From assembly GCF_000719475.1 (NCBI RefSeq), contig NZ_JOGO01000001.1, positions 103,240 to 167,239 of the forward strand: a stretch of 64,000 nucleotides of DNA, read 5' to 3'. The notes beneath the pieces were generated by a model. The model did not search any database. It was not told the origin of the DNA and worked only from the letters and a program-made list of their open reading frames with translations. Source of the stretch: Streptomyces sp. NRRL F-5630 (GTDB taxonomy: Bacteria > Actinomycetota > Actinomycetes > Streptomycetales > Streptomycetaceae). Positions 16,977 to 25,843 of this stretch are shown piece after piece. How positions within the stretch are numbered: the stretch's first letter is position 1; every line of letters begins with the position of its first letter. The translations under genes and the position numbers were made by a program.

Positions 16977-17429
16977 TCACTGGGCGCGGCAGGTCCTGAG
17001 GTAGCTGAGGAACGACGCCTGGAGCCCGGTCACATGGGTCTCGTGCAGGAGGGCGCTGGTGACGGCTGCGCCGCGTGAGGTGAGGCGGTGGAGGAACGTC
17101 GCCGCGTGCTGCGCGAGATTCTGGTAGACCGCCAGGTCGCCGAGCATCTCCCGCTCGTTGAGGGTCACGTGCAGCTTGGTGTCGGGCAGGGTGTCACCCA
17201 GGGCTTCGAGCAGGGGGAAGACCTGGCTCTCCGTGTTGATGACGCCGGGGCTTCCCGCACCGACGCTCTCGAAGAAGGTGCTCCTGGTGAGCCAGGCGTA
17301 GAGGCTGAACAGGCCGCCGTAGGAATAGCCGAAGAGGCCGTGACCGCTCGGGGCCGCGCCGTAGTCGCGGGCGATCCGCGGGTGCAGGTCGTCGACGAGG
17401 AAGTCCAGGAACAAGTCCCCGCGGCCCAT
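16977..17429 (-). pseudogene. N-terminally truncated alpha/beta-hydrolase esterase (IroE/Fes-like) remnant
   Basis: About 150 residues match the C-terminal half of predicted serine esterases of the COG2819/IroE type: a nucleophile elbow FGYSYGGLFSLYAW, the segment FESVGAGSPGVINTE, and a late His in LLHETHVTGL. Intact proteins are roughly 270-300 residues and carry a beta-sheet region upstream. Here the recognisable part begins at GRGDLFLDFLVDDL and everything upstream is unrelated Ala/Pro/Arg-rich sequence, with only ~130 bases before the SpoIIE gene ends. No second frame with the missing half is seen. The family includes siderophore esterases, but this copy is probably inactive and 5 kb from the siderophore genes. 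Confidence 0.65.
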
Positions 17430-17559
17430 GCGGACCCAGCGTGAACCCCGGACAGGGGCGGGAGCCCGCGCCGCCGCGCGCACTCCTGGCGCCTCCGGAC
17501 AAGCGCCGCGCCGGACTTCGGCCCGGGTCGCTGGGCGAGGGCGCGAGGTGGGGAGGAGG

Positions 17560-18759
17560 TCAGGTATTGGCCCCGGAGCGTGCGCGTCGGCCCTCGGTCC
17601 GGGGGCCGTGCCAGTCCAGGCACATCACCGTGGCGTCGTCCTCCAGGTGGCCCCCGCAGGCGTCGGCGACCGCGGCGGTCAGGATGCGCACGACCTCGCG
17701 GGGGTGCTCGGTCGTGGTGGCGCGCATCAGGCTCGGGAGATCGACGGATTCCGCCTGGTGCTCCTGCATGCCGTCCGTGTACAGGACGAGCCGGTCCCCG
17801 GGGCGCAGGTCGAACTCCTGTACCTGGTAGGCGCCCTGAGCGGTGACGCCGAAGGGGAGGTCGGCTTCGAGGGGGATCTCTTCGACGGTGCCCTCGCGCA
17901 GGCGCAGCGGCCAGGGGTGGCCCGCGTTGACGAGCCGGGCGCCGCTCCCGTCCAGGGCGACGCGGAGCAACTGTCCGGTGGCGAAGGTGTTCCGGCCGTG
18001 GTCGAGGAGGGCCTGGTGGGTCTCGCGGGCCTGTTCCGCGAGGCCGGCGCCCGCGCGGCGCGCTCGACGGGAGGCGTTGACGAGGACGGTGGCGATGAGG
18101 GAGGCGCCGATGTCGTGGCCCATGGCGTCGGTGATCGACAGGTGCAGGGTGTCGTGGTCGAGAGAGAAGTCATAGGTGTCGCCCGCGCAGTCGTCGGCGG
18201 GCATGAGAGCGGCCGAGAACGTGAACTGGGCCGCCTCGCACGAACGGGCCGACGGCAGGAGCTGCGTCTGGATCTCGGCGGCCAGGCTCATCGGCGTGGT
18301 GCGCTGCCCCCAGTGGTAGAGGTCGGTGAACCGGCGATCGGTGACGAGGATGTAGGCCAGCGCGTGCGCGGCCTCCTCCACCCGCTCCAGGGTGTCCTGG
18401 TCCGGCTCGGGCAGGAACACCTCCAGAACACCGATCGTGTCCCCGCGGTTGGTCACCGGCGCCAGGACCCGCTGGTCGTCTCCGCCGTCCCCGGCCCGCA
18501 CCAGCTCCTGACGGCGCAGCACCTCGTCGTAGACGCTGCCCGCCAGCGGGATCTGTTCGGCCCTGCGGCCCTGTTGGGAGGCCCTCTCCTCGCTGACACG
18601 CACCATCGTCCGGCCGAGCACGTCCACGAAGAGGAACGAGACATACCGAGCGCCGAACCGCTCCCGCAGGTTCCGCGCCACGACGTCGAGGGACGACACC
18701 GGGGCGGCGTCCTCCGCGGCCGCCAGCACCTCGGCCAAGCCGCTCCGTATTCCTGTCAC
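17560..18759 (-). CDS. GAF domain - SpoIIE/RsbU-type PP2C serine phosphatase
   Basis: About 399 residues. An N-terminal GAF-like sensor region (ARYVSFLFVD to GVLEVFLPEP) is followed by a SpoIIE phosphatase domain. Metal-binding acids are visible in MPADDCAGDTYDF, SITDAMGHDIGASL, VLYTDGMQEH and the terminal LEDDATVMCLDW. Such proteins dephosphorylate anti-anti-sigma factors in stress and development signalling. No signal peptide or membrane segment is present, so it should be cytoplasmic. The GTG at 18759 is chosen because GGGAGG lies just before it; an ATG at 18801 would add 14 residues but has no good ribosome site. No anti-sigma partner is adjacent. Confidence 0.88.
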   Translation of the reverse strand: MTGIRSGLAEVLAAAEDAAPVSSLDVVARNLRERFGARYVSFLFVDVLGRTMVRVSEERASQQGRRAEQIPLAGSVYDEVLRRQELVRAGDGGDDQRVLAPVTNRGDTIGVLEVFLPEPDQDTLERVEEAAHALAYILVTDRRFTDLYHWGQRTTPMSLAAEIQTQLLPSARSCEAAQFTFSAALMPADDCAGDTYDFSLDHDTLHLSITDAMGHDIGASLIATVLVNASRRARRAGAGLAEQARETHQALLDHGRNTFATGQLLRVALDGSGARLVNAGHPWPLRLREGTVEEIPLEADLPFGVTAQGAYQVQEFDLRPGDRLVLYTDGMQEHQAESVDLPSLMRATTTEHPREVVRILTAAVADACGGHLEDDATVMCLDWHGPRTEGRRARSGANT

Positions 18760-19159
18760 GCCGCCTCCCGGCCTCGCCGCTTCCGCTGACGCCGTCAGCA
18801 TCACAGAAGCCGTCCCGCGCTTCCGCGAGGCTGGCGCGGCGCGAACCCGAAACGAGTAACGCCATCTCGCGGGAGCGCGGGACAGGCCGGGTGCCGTGTG
18901 CCGCTGAGGCCGGATGCCGCCTGTGCCGCCCGGTCGGCTTCCGCGTCACCGGCGGCGGAGTCGTCCCCCGGGACGACGGCGAGGCGGCGTCCCTCGCCCG
19001 GCGACGGCTGCCCCGCCGCCTTCGTCTCCACTCCGCCGCGCCGCCGTGGGAACCACCTCGCCCGTTCCCGCCGTGGGCGCGAGCGGGTGGCCCCGTGGTG
19101 ACGAAAGCGCTGAGCCGCGCCGGGCGCGGTGAGCGCGAGCAGGACGGTTCGGGCCGTGC
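18760..19159. other. ~400-bp gap without a convincing gene
   Basis: It lies between the SpoIIE phosphatase start and the end of the LLM oxidoreductase gene. Only short Arg/Pro-rich frames occur. It may hold the phosphatase promoter, but no clear -35/-10 pair was found. Confidence 0.5.
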
Positions 19160-20140
19160 CTAGGACGAGCTGCCCGAAGGGGTGAGCGCGCGCATCCGCT
19201 GGTCCAGTTCCCGCTGGTAGAAGTCCATGAATCCGTCCGGGTCGGGGCCGGCGTTCTGCATCACCAGCCGGTCGAAGCCGGCGTCGGCGAAGGGCTGGGC
19301 GACCTCGACGTAGCGCTCCGGGTCCGCGCCGCAGGCGAACTGGGACAGGATGTCCTCCTCGCGGACGGTGGCCGTCGCGGCCTCGAAGTTGGCCGGGTTG
19401 GGCAGTTCGCTCATCACCTTCCAGCCGGTCACCGCCCACCGGGAGGTCTGGAGCGCCGCCTGCGCGGCGGTGTGCTCGTCGGCCGCCCAGGCCATGGGCA
19501 CCTCGGCGTAGCGCGGGCCGTCGCCCCCGGCCGCGCGGTAGGCGTCCACCATCCCGCCCTTGGGTTCGGTCGCGAACAGGCCGTCCCCGAGTTCGGCGGC
19601 GATACGGGCCGAGAGCGGGCCGCTCGCGGCCACCGCGATCACCGGTGGCGTCCGCGGCAGGTCGAAGACCCTCGCGTCGTCCAGGCGCAGATGGCGGCCG
19701 TGGTACGACTGGTAGCCACCGCGCCACAGCAGCCGGATGATCTCCAGGGCCTCCCGCAGCCGGGCGTGGCGTTCCGGTACGGAGTTCGGGAAGCCCTCGC
19801 CGGTCACGTGCTCGTTGAGGCGTTCCCCGGCGCCGACGCCGAGGGTGAACCGGCCGTCCGAGACGAGGGCGAGGGTCGCGGCCGCCTGGGCGATGATCGC
19901 CGGGTGGTAACGCACCGTCGGGCAGGTCACGCCGGTGGCCAGCCCGATGCGCTCCGTCTTCGCCGCGATCGCGCCGAGGACCGTCCAGGTGAAGGACGAG
20001 TGCCCCTGGACGTCCAGCCACGGGTGGTAGTGGTCGCTCATCTCGACGAAGTCGAACCCGGCCTGCTCCGCGAGGACCGCCTGCCGGATCAGTTCCTCGG
20101 GCCCGAACGCCTCGGAAGCCAGCTTGTAGCCGATCAGCAC
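19160..20140 (-). CDS. LLM-class F420-dependent oxidoreductase
   Basis: A 326-residue luciferase-like TIM-barrel protein of the F420-dependent glucose-6-phosphate dehydrogenase-like group. Typical segments are GYKLASEAFGPEELI, DFVEMSDHYHPW, TERIGLATGVTCPTVRYHPA (cofactor-binding strand), GRFTLGVGAGERLNEHV and a late FADAGFDRLVMQNAG. It should be a soluble hydride-transfer enzyme; the substrate cannot be told from sequence. The GTG at 20140 with GAGGAA upstream fixes the family N-terminus; the longer frame to 20482 is low-complexity Arg/Pro sequence. It stands alone, 500 bases from the sortase gene on the same strand. Confidence 0.9.
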   Translation of the reverse strand: MLIGYKLASEAFGPEELIRQAVLAEQAGFDFVEMSDHYHPWLDVQGHSSFTWTVLGAIAAKTERIGLATGVTCPTVRYHPAIIAQAAATLALVSDGRFTLGVGAGERLNEHVTGEGFPNSVPERHARLREALEIIRLLWRGGYQSYHGRHLRLDDARVFDLPRTPPVIAVAASGPLSARIAAELGDGLFATEPKGGMVDAYRAAGGDGPRYAEVPMAWAADEHTAAQAALQTSRWAVTGWKVMSELPNPANFEAATATVREEDILSQFACGADPERYVEVAQPFADAGFDRLVMQNAGPDPDGFMDFYQRELDQRMRALTPSGSSS

Positions 20141-20641
20141 CGTTTCCTCATTCCTGCCGGGGTCCGTGTCGATGCTCCGCCGGTGGAGGAGCGAGGGTCC
20201 CGGCCCCCGTGGCGCGGGCGGGAGGGGGCGAGGCCCTGTCGGCGAAGGCGCCCCACCCTGGCAACGGGGAAGGACCGGACGGCGCCGCCACTCTGCGGAC
20301 GGCCAGAGATCACCGGAACGGCCTCGGCGGCCCGGCTGACGGGCCGGAAGGCGCGGCGGGACGTCACCGTCCCGCTCCGTCCGCGCCCCTCCGCCGGGCA
20401 CACGGGTGTTCGTCGCGCGGTCACGGCGGGGCGAATGGCGAGGGGCCGTCGCTCCCCCGGTCGTCGGCCCGCCGGAACTCACGGAGGCGTCCGCCCGCCT
20501 CGGTCCGCGACCAGGGGGAACGGCGATCGGCTCTTCGTGACGGAGTCGCCTCTTCCGGAGGGCCCCGCCCCGGTGCCGGGACAGCGGTTGCCGCCCTCGC
20601 GGACCCGGGCCGGGGCCGGTGGCCGCGAGGGCGGGACGGGC
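20141..20641. other. 501-bp gap without a convincing gene
   Basis: It separates the LLM oxidoreductase start from the sortase stop. Frames here are Arg/Pro/Gly-rich and unlike any family. No RNA gene or repeat was seen. Confidence 0.5.
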
Positions 20642-21292
20642 TCACGCTCTGTCCACGCCCGTCAGGTGGGCGAAGACGACGACGTTGGCGGAGTACCCGG
20701 TCTTCCGGTGGAAGGTGCCCCCGCAGGTGAGCAGGCGCAGTTCGGGTCTGCCCGCGCTGCCGTACACCTTCTTGTCGGGGAACTCCTTCTTCGGATAGGT
20801 GCGGACGGCGTCCACGGTGAAGACCGCCGTGCTGCGGTCGGCCCGGGTGACGTCCACCGTGGCACCGGGACGCAGCGCGTTGAGGTTGAGGAAGACGGCC
20901 GGTCCCGTGTGCGTGTCGCGGTGTCCCACCATGACGGCCATCCCCGGTTGTCCCGGGCTCGGTCCGTCCCCGTACCAGCCCACGAGCTTGGGCGCGCTCA
21001 TGGGCGGGGTCTCGAGTGCGCCCTTGGCGTCGACCGAGAGTTCCGTCACCGGGGCCTCGATCATGATGCCGGGGATGGACAGCTTGGTCGGTGCGGAACG
21101 GGGCAGCGGGGCGACGGCGGCGTGCCGGGGTGCGGGGTCCTCGTGCGCGACGACGGCCGGTGTGTCCGCACCGCCGCCGCACGCCCGCAGGAGGCCCACG
21201 CACAGCGAGGCCGTGACGGTGAGCGTGAGCGTGAGCCGTACGCGGCGGCTGGGGCCGCGCCGCCGGGGCCGGTACCGCTCAGGACGCGTCAT
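20642..21292 (-). CDS. class F sortase
   Basis: A 216-residue extracytoplasmic transpeptidase. An Arg-rich N-terminus is followed by a hydrophobic segment (residues ~18-38, containing TLTLTVTASLCVGLL) that could be a signal anchor, or a lipoprotein signal if the Cys in LLRACGGG is modified. The catalytic domain has IPGIMIEAPV, the active His in MVGHRDTH and the active Cys in LRLLTCGGTF, ending YSANVVVFAHLTG. The ATG at 21292 lies inside the end of the upstream secreted-protein gene (14-base overlap), so the two are co-transcribed and probably work together. No canonical sorting motif was found in the partner. Confidence 0.92.
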   Translation of the reverse strand: MTRPERYRPRRRGPSRRVRLTLTLTVTASLCVGLLRACGGGADTPAVVAHEDPAPRHAAVAPLPRSAPTKLSIPGIMIEAPVTELSVDAKGALETPPMSAPKLVGWYGDGPSPGQPGMAVMVGHRDTHTGPAVFLNLNALRPGATVDVTRADRSTAVFTVDAVRTYPKKEFPDKKVYGSAGRPELRLLTCGGTFHRKTGYSANVVVFAHLTGVDRA

Positions 21293-21875
21293 GACGCCGG
21301 CGTACCCAGCGCGCGAGGACCACCCCCGCCGCACCTGCGGCCACGGCCACGAGCAGCGGGCCGCCCACACCCCCGGCGTCGTCCTCCTCGCTCGCCGTCG
21401 CGGTGGTGTCCGCGACGTTCGCCGCCGCGCCGCCGCCGGCCGCGACCGCGCCGGAGGGCTTGCGGGGGCCGTTCTCGCCGATGGGGCAGTCGATGCGGAA
21501 CTGCTTCTTCTTCGGCACGCCGCCCGGGATGGTCCAGCTGAGTTCGTAGGTGCCGTTGGGCAGCGCGTAGTCGGGGGTGTGGCCGGTGCCGTTGAGCAGC
21601 GCCAACTGCCCGGTCAGGACGGGCTTGTCGGGGGACTTGGGCTGCGGAGCGACGGTCCACGTGGCCGCCTTGACCGTCTCGAAGTTGAAGGCCGCGAGCG
21701 AGAACTTGCAGACCGCCTTCTCGTCGCGGGTGTCGCTGGGCGCGGTGCCCGCCTTGTGGACGGCGATGTCGCCGCTGTCACCGGGGGCCGCGACGGCGGG
21801 AGACGCTCCGAGGCCCGCGAGGGCGAGGAAGGCCGTCGTGGCGACCGCGAGAGCGGCGCGGGGGGTGCCGGGCAT
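21279..21875 (-). CDS. secreted, C-terminally membrane-anchored protein paired with the sortase
   Basis: A 198-residue protein with a Sec signal peptide (RAALAVATTAFLALAGLG, cleavage likely after AVAA), an exported domain of ~110 residues with two Cys (AVCKFSL and RIDCPIG) that could pair, an Ala/Gly-rich linker and a C-terminal hydrophobic helix followed by RWVRRRHDAS. This is the layout of a sortase substrate, but no LPxTG- or LAxTG-like pentapeptide is present; the helix is preceded by DAGGVGGP. The ATG at 21875 has AAAGG upstream. The function is not recognised. Overlap with the sortase gene supports joint expression. Confidence 0.8.
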   Translation of the reverse strand: MPGTPRAALAVATTAFLALAGLGASPAVAAPGDSGDIAVHKAGTAPSDTRDEKAVCKFSLAAFNFETVKAATWTVAPQPKSPDKPVLTGQLALLNGTGHTPDYALPNGTYELSWTIPGGVPKKKQFRIDCPIGENGPRKPSGAVAAGGGAAANVADTTATASEEDDAGGVGGPLLVAVAAGAAGVVLARWVRRRHDAS

Positions 21876-21906
21876 GGGAACCCTTTCAGGGGAACGGAAG
21901 TGTGAT

Positions 21907-21929
21907 TGTCGTATTAATTCAGTACGACA
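21907..21929. promoter_or_regulatory. inverted repeat in an AT-rich promoter region
   Basis: TGTCGTA (21907-21913) and its exact complement TACGACA (21923-21929) flank nine bases that are almost all A/T, unusual in this window. It lies 32 bases upstream of the secreted-protein start, where a repressor or zinc-type regulator could bind. The repeat is seen; its role is inferred. Confidence 0.5.
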
Positions 21930-22113
21930 GTTCCTTTCCTGCCAGCCAGGACGCGGCGCCATGCCATCGCCGCGCAACACCCACCCGGACGGGCGCGGCT
22001 CATCGCGGCAGGCGGCGTGACAGGGCGCACGGGCGGGCTTCGTCCGGCCGCGTGCCGGGGCTTCGGGGTGCCTTCGGGCCGGAGTTGGGGGCTCGGATGA
22101 TGACCCGCGAAAC

Positions 22114-22132
22114 TTAGAATAGGCTTGCCTAA
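22114..22132. promoter_or_regulatory. iron box (DmdR1/IdeR site) before the exporter operon
   Basis: TTAGAATAGGCTTGCCTAA closely matches the 19-bp consensus TTAGGTTAGGCTCACCTAA. TAGAAT within it could be the -10 element, so bound repressor would block transcription. It is 26 bases before the GTG of the first ABC gene. Confidence 0.85.
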
Positions 22133-22158
22133 GTTGAACCGTCCTCGGAGGGTGCGCG

Positions 22159-23859
22159 GTGGGAGCAGAGGCAGTGTCGGGGCGGGATGTCCTGAGGGGC
22201 ACCGTCAGGGGGCAGGGGCGTCGTGTCTCCGTGGCCGCCGTGCTCGGGTGTGTGCACCAGTTCGGCGAGGCGATGACCCCGGTGCTCATCGGGGTCGTCA
22301 TCGACCAGGCGGTGGCGGGACGGGACGGGGGGCGGCTCGCGCTGTGGCTCGTGGTCCTCGCCGTCGTGTACGGGTGCCTGTCGTGGAGCTTCCGCCTCGG
22401 GGCGCTCGCCGGGGAGCGCAGCGCCGAGGAGGCCGGGCACGCGTTGCGGCTCACGGTCGTGCGGCGGGTGCTCGACGCGCGCGGGGGTGCCGGGAGCGAC
22501 CGGCTCTCGGGGGAGCTGGCGAACGTGGCGACCGAGGACGCCAAGCGCGTCGGCGCCGTCACCATGGCGCTCATGAACGGCGTCTGGGCCCTCGCCGGAA
22601 TCACCGTGAGCGCTGTCGCGCTGCTCCTCACCTCCGTTCCGCTCGGGCTCGTCGTACTCCTCGGCACCCCCGTGCTGCTGTGGGTGGGTCACCTGCTCAG
22701 CAAGCCCCTGGAGCGGCGCAGCGAGGCCGAGCAGGACCAGGCGGCGGCCGCCGCGGGCGTCGCCGCCGATCTCGTCGCCGGGCTGCGGGTGCTGCGCGGG
22801 CTCGGGGCGCAGGGGGCCGCCGTGGAGCGCTACCGCCGTACGAGCCGCCTCTCGCTGGTGGCGACGCTGCGCGCGGCGCGCGCGGAGTCCTGGCAGTCGG
22901 GACTCGTCCTCGCGCTCACCGGCTGCTTCCTCGCGCTGATCGCCTGGGTCGGCGGGCGCCTCGCGCTGGAGGGCTCGCTCAGTCTCGGGCAGCTCGTGTC
23001 GGCGGTGGGACTCGCGCTGTTCCTCGTGGGCCCCCTGGAGACCTTCGCGTGGGTCAACGCCGAGCTGGCGCAGGGGCGGGCCTCGGCCGCCCGGATCGCC
23101 AAGGTGCTCGGCGCGGGGCCCGCGGTCGCGGGCGGCGAGGAGCCCGTACCGGCGGAGACCCGCGGGGAGTTGCGGCTCGCCGGGGTGCGGCTGCGGGGGC
23201 TCGACGGGGTGGATCTGCGGCTGCCCGCGGGGCGGCTGACCGGGGTCGCCGTGAGTGATCCGGCGCTCGCCGACGCCCTGCTCGACTGCCTGGGCAGAGA
23301 GGCCGATCCGGAGGCGGGCGCGGTCGAGCTGGACGGGGTGCCGCTGACCCGTATCGACCCCGCCGCACTGCGCGAGGCGGTGCTCGTCGCGCGGCACGAC
23401 GCCGCGCTGTTCGAGGGCTCCCTCGCCGCGAACGTCGTCGCGGCGGGCGAGGACCCGGACGGGGCGAGGACCGAGGCCGCGATGGCGGCGGCCGACGCCG
23501 ACGAGGTGGCGCGGGCACTCCCCCACGGGGCGGACACCGATGTCGGCGAGGGCGGCCGGTCGCTCTCCGGCGGGCAGCGGCAACGCGTGCTGCTCGCACG
23601 GGCCTTGCGGGCCGCGCCGCCCGTGCTCGTCACGCACGACCCGACGACCGCCGTGGACGCGGCGACGGAGGCGCGGATCGCGCGCGGGCTCGCCGAGTTC
23701 CGGCGGGGCCGTACGACGGTCGTCGTGACCAACAGCCCGGCGCTGCTCGCCGTGACGGACCACGTGGTGTTCCTGGACGGCGGGCGGGTCGGGGCGGAGG
23801 GGACGCACGAGGAACTCGCGCGGACCCATGAGACGTATCGCGGGACGGTGTGGGCATGA
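22159..23859 (+). CDS. ABC exporter half, degenerate nucleotide-site subunit (siderophore export)
   Basis: A 566-residue type IV exporter half-transporter: six membrane segments in the first ~300 residues and a C-terminal ATPase domain. The signature LSGGQRQRVLLARAL is intact. The Walker A position reads AVSDPALADALL instead of GxxGxGKST, and Walker B is VLVTHDPTTAVD, lacking the catalytic Glu. It therefore cannot form a full ATP site alone, but gives a good signature motif to the partner encoded next, which it overlaps by ATGA at 23856-23859. The GTG at 22159 has GGAGGG 6 bases upstream and follows an iron box, so the pair probably exports the siderophore (role inferred from context, as for cchG/cchI-type exporters). 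Confidence 0.88.
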   Translation: MGAEAVSGRDVLRGTVRGQGRRVSVAAVLGCVHQFGEAMTPVLIGVVIDQAVAGRDGGRLALWLVVLAVVYGCLSWSFRLGALAGERSAEEAGHALRLTVVRRVLDARGGAGSDRLSGELANVATEDAKRVGAVTMALMNGVWALAGITVSAVALLLTSVPLGLVVLLGTPVLLWVGHLLSKPLERRSEAEQDQAAAAAGVAADLVAGLRVLRGLGAQGAAVERYRRTSRLSLVATLRAARAESWQSGLVLALTGCFLALIAWVGGRLALEGSLSLGQLVSAVGLALFLVGPLETFAWVNAELAQGRASAARIAKVLGAGPAVAGGEEPVPAETRGELRLAGVRLRGLDGVDLRLPAGRLTGVAVSDPALADALLDCLGREADPEAGAVELDGVPLTRIDPAALREAVLVARHDAALFEGSLAANVVAAGEDPDGARTEAAMAAADADEVARALPHGADTDVGEGGRSLSGGQRQRVLLARALRAAPPVLVTHDPTTAVDAATEARIARGLAEFRRGRTTVVVTNSPALLAVTDHVVFLDGGRVGAEGTHEELARTHETYRGTVWA

Positions 23860-25778
23860 CGACCGAGGACGGCACCCGAAGGGACCTCCTGCCGACCGCC
23901 ACGCCCGCGCGCACCCGCGCGGCCGTGCGCGCACTCCTGCGCCCGCACCGGGCGCTCGCGGGCGCGGCCTTCGCCGTGCTCGTCCTCGCCACGGCGGTGG
24001 GGCTGCTCACGCAGCCGCTCCTCGGGCGGATCGTCGACCTCGTGACGCAGCACCGCTCCCCCGGCGCGCTGACCTGGCCCGTGCTGGGGCTCGCCGGGAT
24101 CGCGCTCGTGCAGGGCGCCTCGACGGCGTGGGGCATGGCGCTCGTCTCGCGGCTCGGCGAGACGGCGCTCGCGCGGCTGCGCGAACTCTTCGTGGAGCGG
24201 GCCCTCTCGCTACCGCTCGACCGGGTGGAGCGGGCGGGCTCGGGAGACCTCAGCGCGCGCGTGACGCGGGACGTCTCGCGGGTCGCCGAGGCGGTCCGCA
24301 CGGCCCTGCCTGAGCTGGCCAGGTCCGGGCTGTCGATCGTGCTGACGCTGGGCGCGCTCGCGCTCCTCGACTGGCGGTTCCTGGTGGCCGCGCTCGTCGC
24401 CGTGCCCGTGCAGGCGTGGACGGCGCGCTGGTACGTGCGCCACGCCGTGCCCCTGTACGCGCGCGAGCGGATCGTGACGGGGGCCCAGCAGCAGCAGTTG
24501 CTCGACACGATCGGCGGGGCGCGCACCGTGCGCGCGTACGGGCTCCAGGCGGAGCACGAGCGGCGGGTCACCGCGCGTTCGCGCGCCGCCGTCGACCTGA
24601 CGATGCGCGGGGTACGGCTCGTGCTGCGCTTCTACGGCCGGCTGCACGTGGCCGAGTACCTGGGCCTCGCCGCCGTGCTCCTCACCGGGTTCCTCCTGGT
24701 GCGCGACAACGCGGTGTCGGTGGGCACGGCGACGGCCGCCGCCCTCTACTTCCACAGCCTCTTCACGCCGGTCAACACGGCGCTCGTGCTCCTCGACGAC
24801 GCGCAGTCGGCGACGGCGGGGCTCGCGCGGCTCGTCGGCGTGGTCGACGTACGGGCCGGACAGGACGCGGCGGACGGCCTCGCACCCGTCACGGGCCCGC
24901 CCGGGGTTGTGGTCTCGGGTGTCTCGCACGCGTACGTGCCGGGGCGGCCGGTGCTGCACGACGTGGACCTGGAGGTACGGCCCGGCGAGCGCGTCGCGCT
25001 CGTGGGGGCCAGTGGCGCGGGCAAGACGACGCTCGCCAAGCTCGTCGCGGGGCTGCACCGCGCGGAGTCCGGAAGCGTCCGCGTCGGCGGCGCGGAGCCG
25101 GACGCCTCGGGGCGGCTGGTGGGTCTCGTGACCCAGGAGGTGCACGTCTTCGCCGGGCCGCTCGCCGAGGACCTGCGGCTCGCCCGTCCGGGCGCCGGGG
25201 AGGCGGAGGTGCGGGAGGCACTCGCCGCCGTGGGGGCGCTGGAGTGGGCGGAGCGGCTGCCGGAGGGGCTGGAGACGGTCGTGGGCGAGGGCGGGCACCG
25301 GCTCACCACCGACCGCGCCCAGCAACTCGCGCTCGCCCGGCTGCTGCTGGCCGATCCCCCGCTCGTGGTGCTCGACGAGGCGACGGCGGAGGCGGGCAGT
25401 TCGGGCGCGCGGGCTCTGGACGCGGCGGCCGAACGGGCCCTGCGCGGCCGTACGGCGCTCGTCGTGGCGCACCGGCTCGGGCAGGCCGCGGCGGCCGACC
25501 GCGTCGTCGTGATGGACGCCGGGCGGATCGTGGAGCAGGGCACGCACGAGGAACTCCTCGCCGGGGGTGGTCCGTACGCGGCCCTGTGGCGGGCCTGGTC
25601 CGGCAGCCGCTCCCCGGGCGGAGACGTCCCGGCGGCGGACACCGCGACCGGGAGCGTTCCCCCGGCGCAGGACGGCACCGCGACGGGCGGTGTCCCCGCG
25701 GCGGAAGGCCGCCCCGCGCCCGTACCGCCCCCGTCCCCCTCCCCCGCGCGTCCCGAGGTTTCCGAAGCCCCCCACTGA
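23856..25778 (+). CDS. ABC exporter half, catalytic nucleotide-site subunit (siderophore export)
   Basis: A 640-residue exporter half: a membrane domain to residue ~320, then an ATPase domain with canonical Walker A (GASGAGKTTLAKLV) and Walker B (LVVLDEATAEAG) but a ruined signature (RLTTDRAQQLALAR). Paired with the upstream subunit this gives one complete composite site (its Walker motifs plus the partner's LSGGQ) and one fully degenerate site, as in heterodimeric exporters of the TM287/288 type. The last ~45 residues are an Ala/Pro/Thr-rich tail without known function. The start ATG overlaps the preceding stop. The lipoprotein gene follows after 65 bases in the same direction. Confidence 0.9.
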   Translation: MTTEDGTRRDLLPTATPARTRAAVRALLRPHRALAGAAFAVLVLATAVGLLTQPLLGRIVDLVTQHRSPGALTWPVLGLAGIALVQGASTAWGMALVSRLGETALARLRELFVERALSLPLDRVERAGSGDLSARVTRDVSRVAEAVRTALPELARSGLSIVLTLGALALLDWRFLVAALVAVPVQAWTARWYVRHAVPLYARERIVTGAQQQQLLDTIGGARTVRAYGLQAEHERRVTARSRAAVDLTMRGVRLVLRFYGRLHVAEYLGLAAVLLTGFLLVRDNAVSVGTATAAALYFHSLFTPVNTALVLLDDAQSATAGLARLVGVVDVRAGQDAADGLAPVTGPPGVVVSGVSHAYVPGRPVLHDVDLEVRPGERVALVGASGAGKTTLAKLVAGLHRAESGSVRVGGAEPDASGRLVGLVTQEVHVFAGPLAEDLRLARPGAGEAEVREALAAVGALEWAERLPEGLETVVGEGGHRLTTDRAQQLALARLLLADPPLVVLDEATAEAGSSGARALDAAAERALRGRTALVVAHRLGQAAAADRVVVMDAGRIVEQGTHEELLAGGGPYAALWRAWSGSRSPGGDVPAADTATGSVPPAQDGTATGGVPAAEGRPAPVPPPSPSPARPEVSEAPH

Positions 25779-25843
25779 CCGAAGTCCCCCGTCTCCCAGG
25801 GCCCTTCGGGCCCTGCCGAACCGACGACCAGAAGGATCACCTG

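Noticed and set aside
16977..17429. Treating the esterase remnant as the siderophore-release esterase of the locus
   Set aside because: It lacks the N-terminal half, is 5 kb away on the other side of unrelated genes, and has no iron box.
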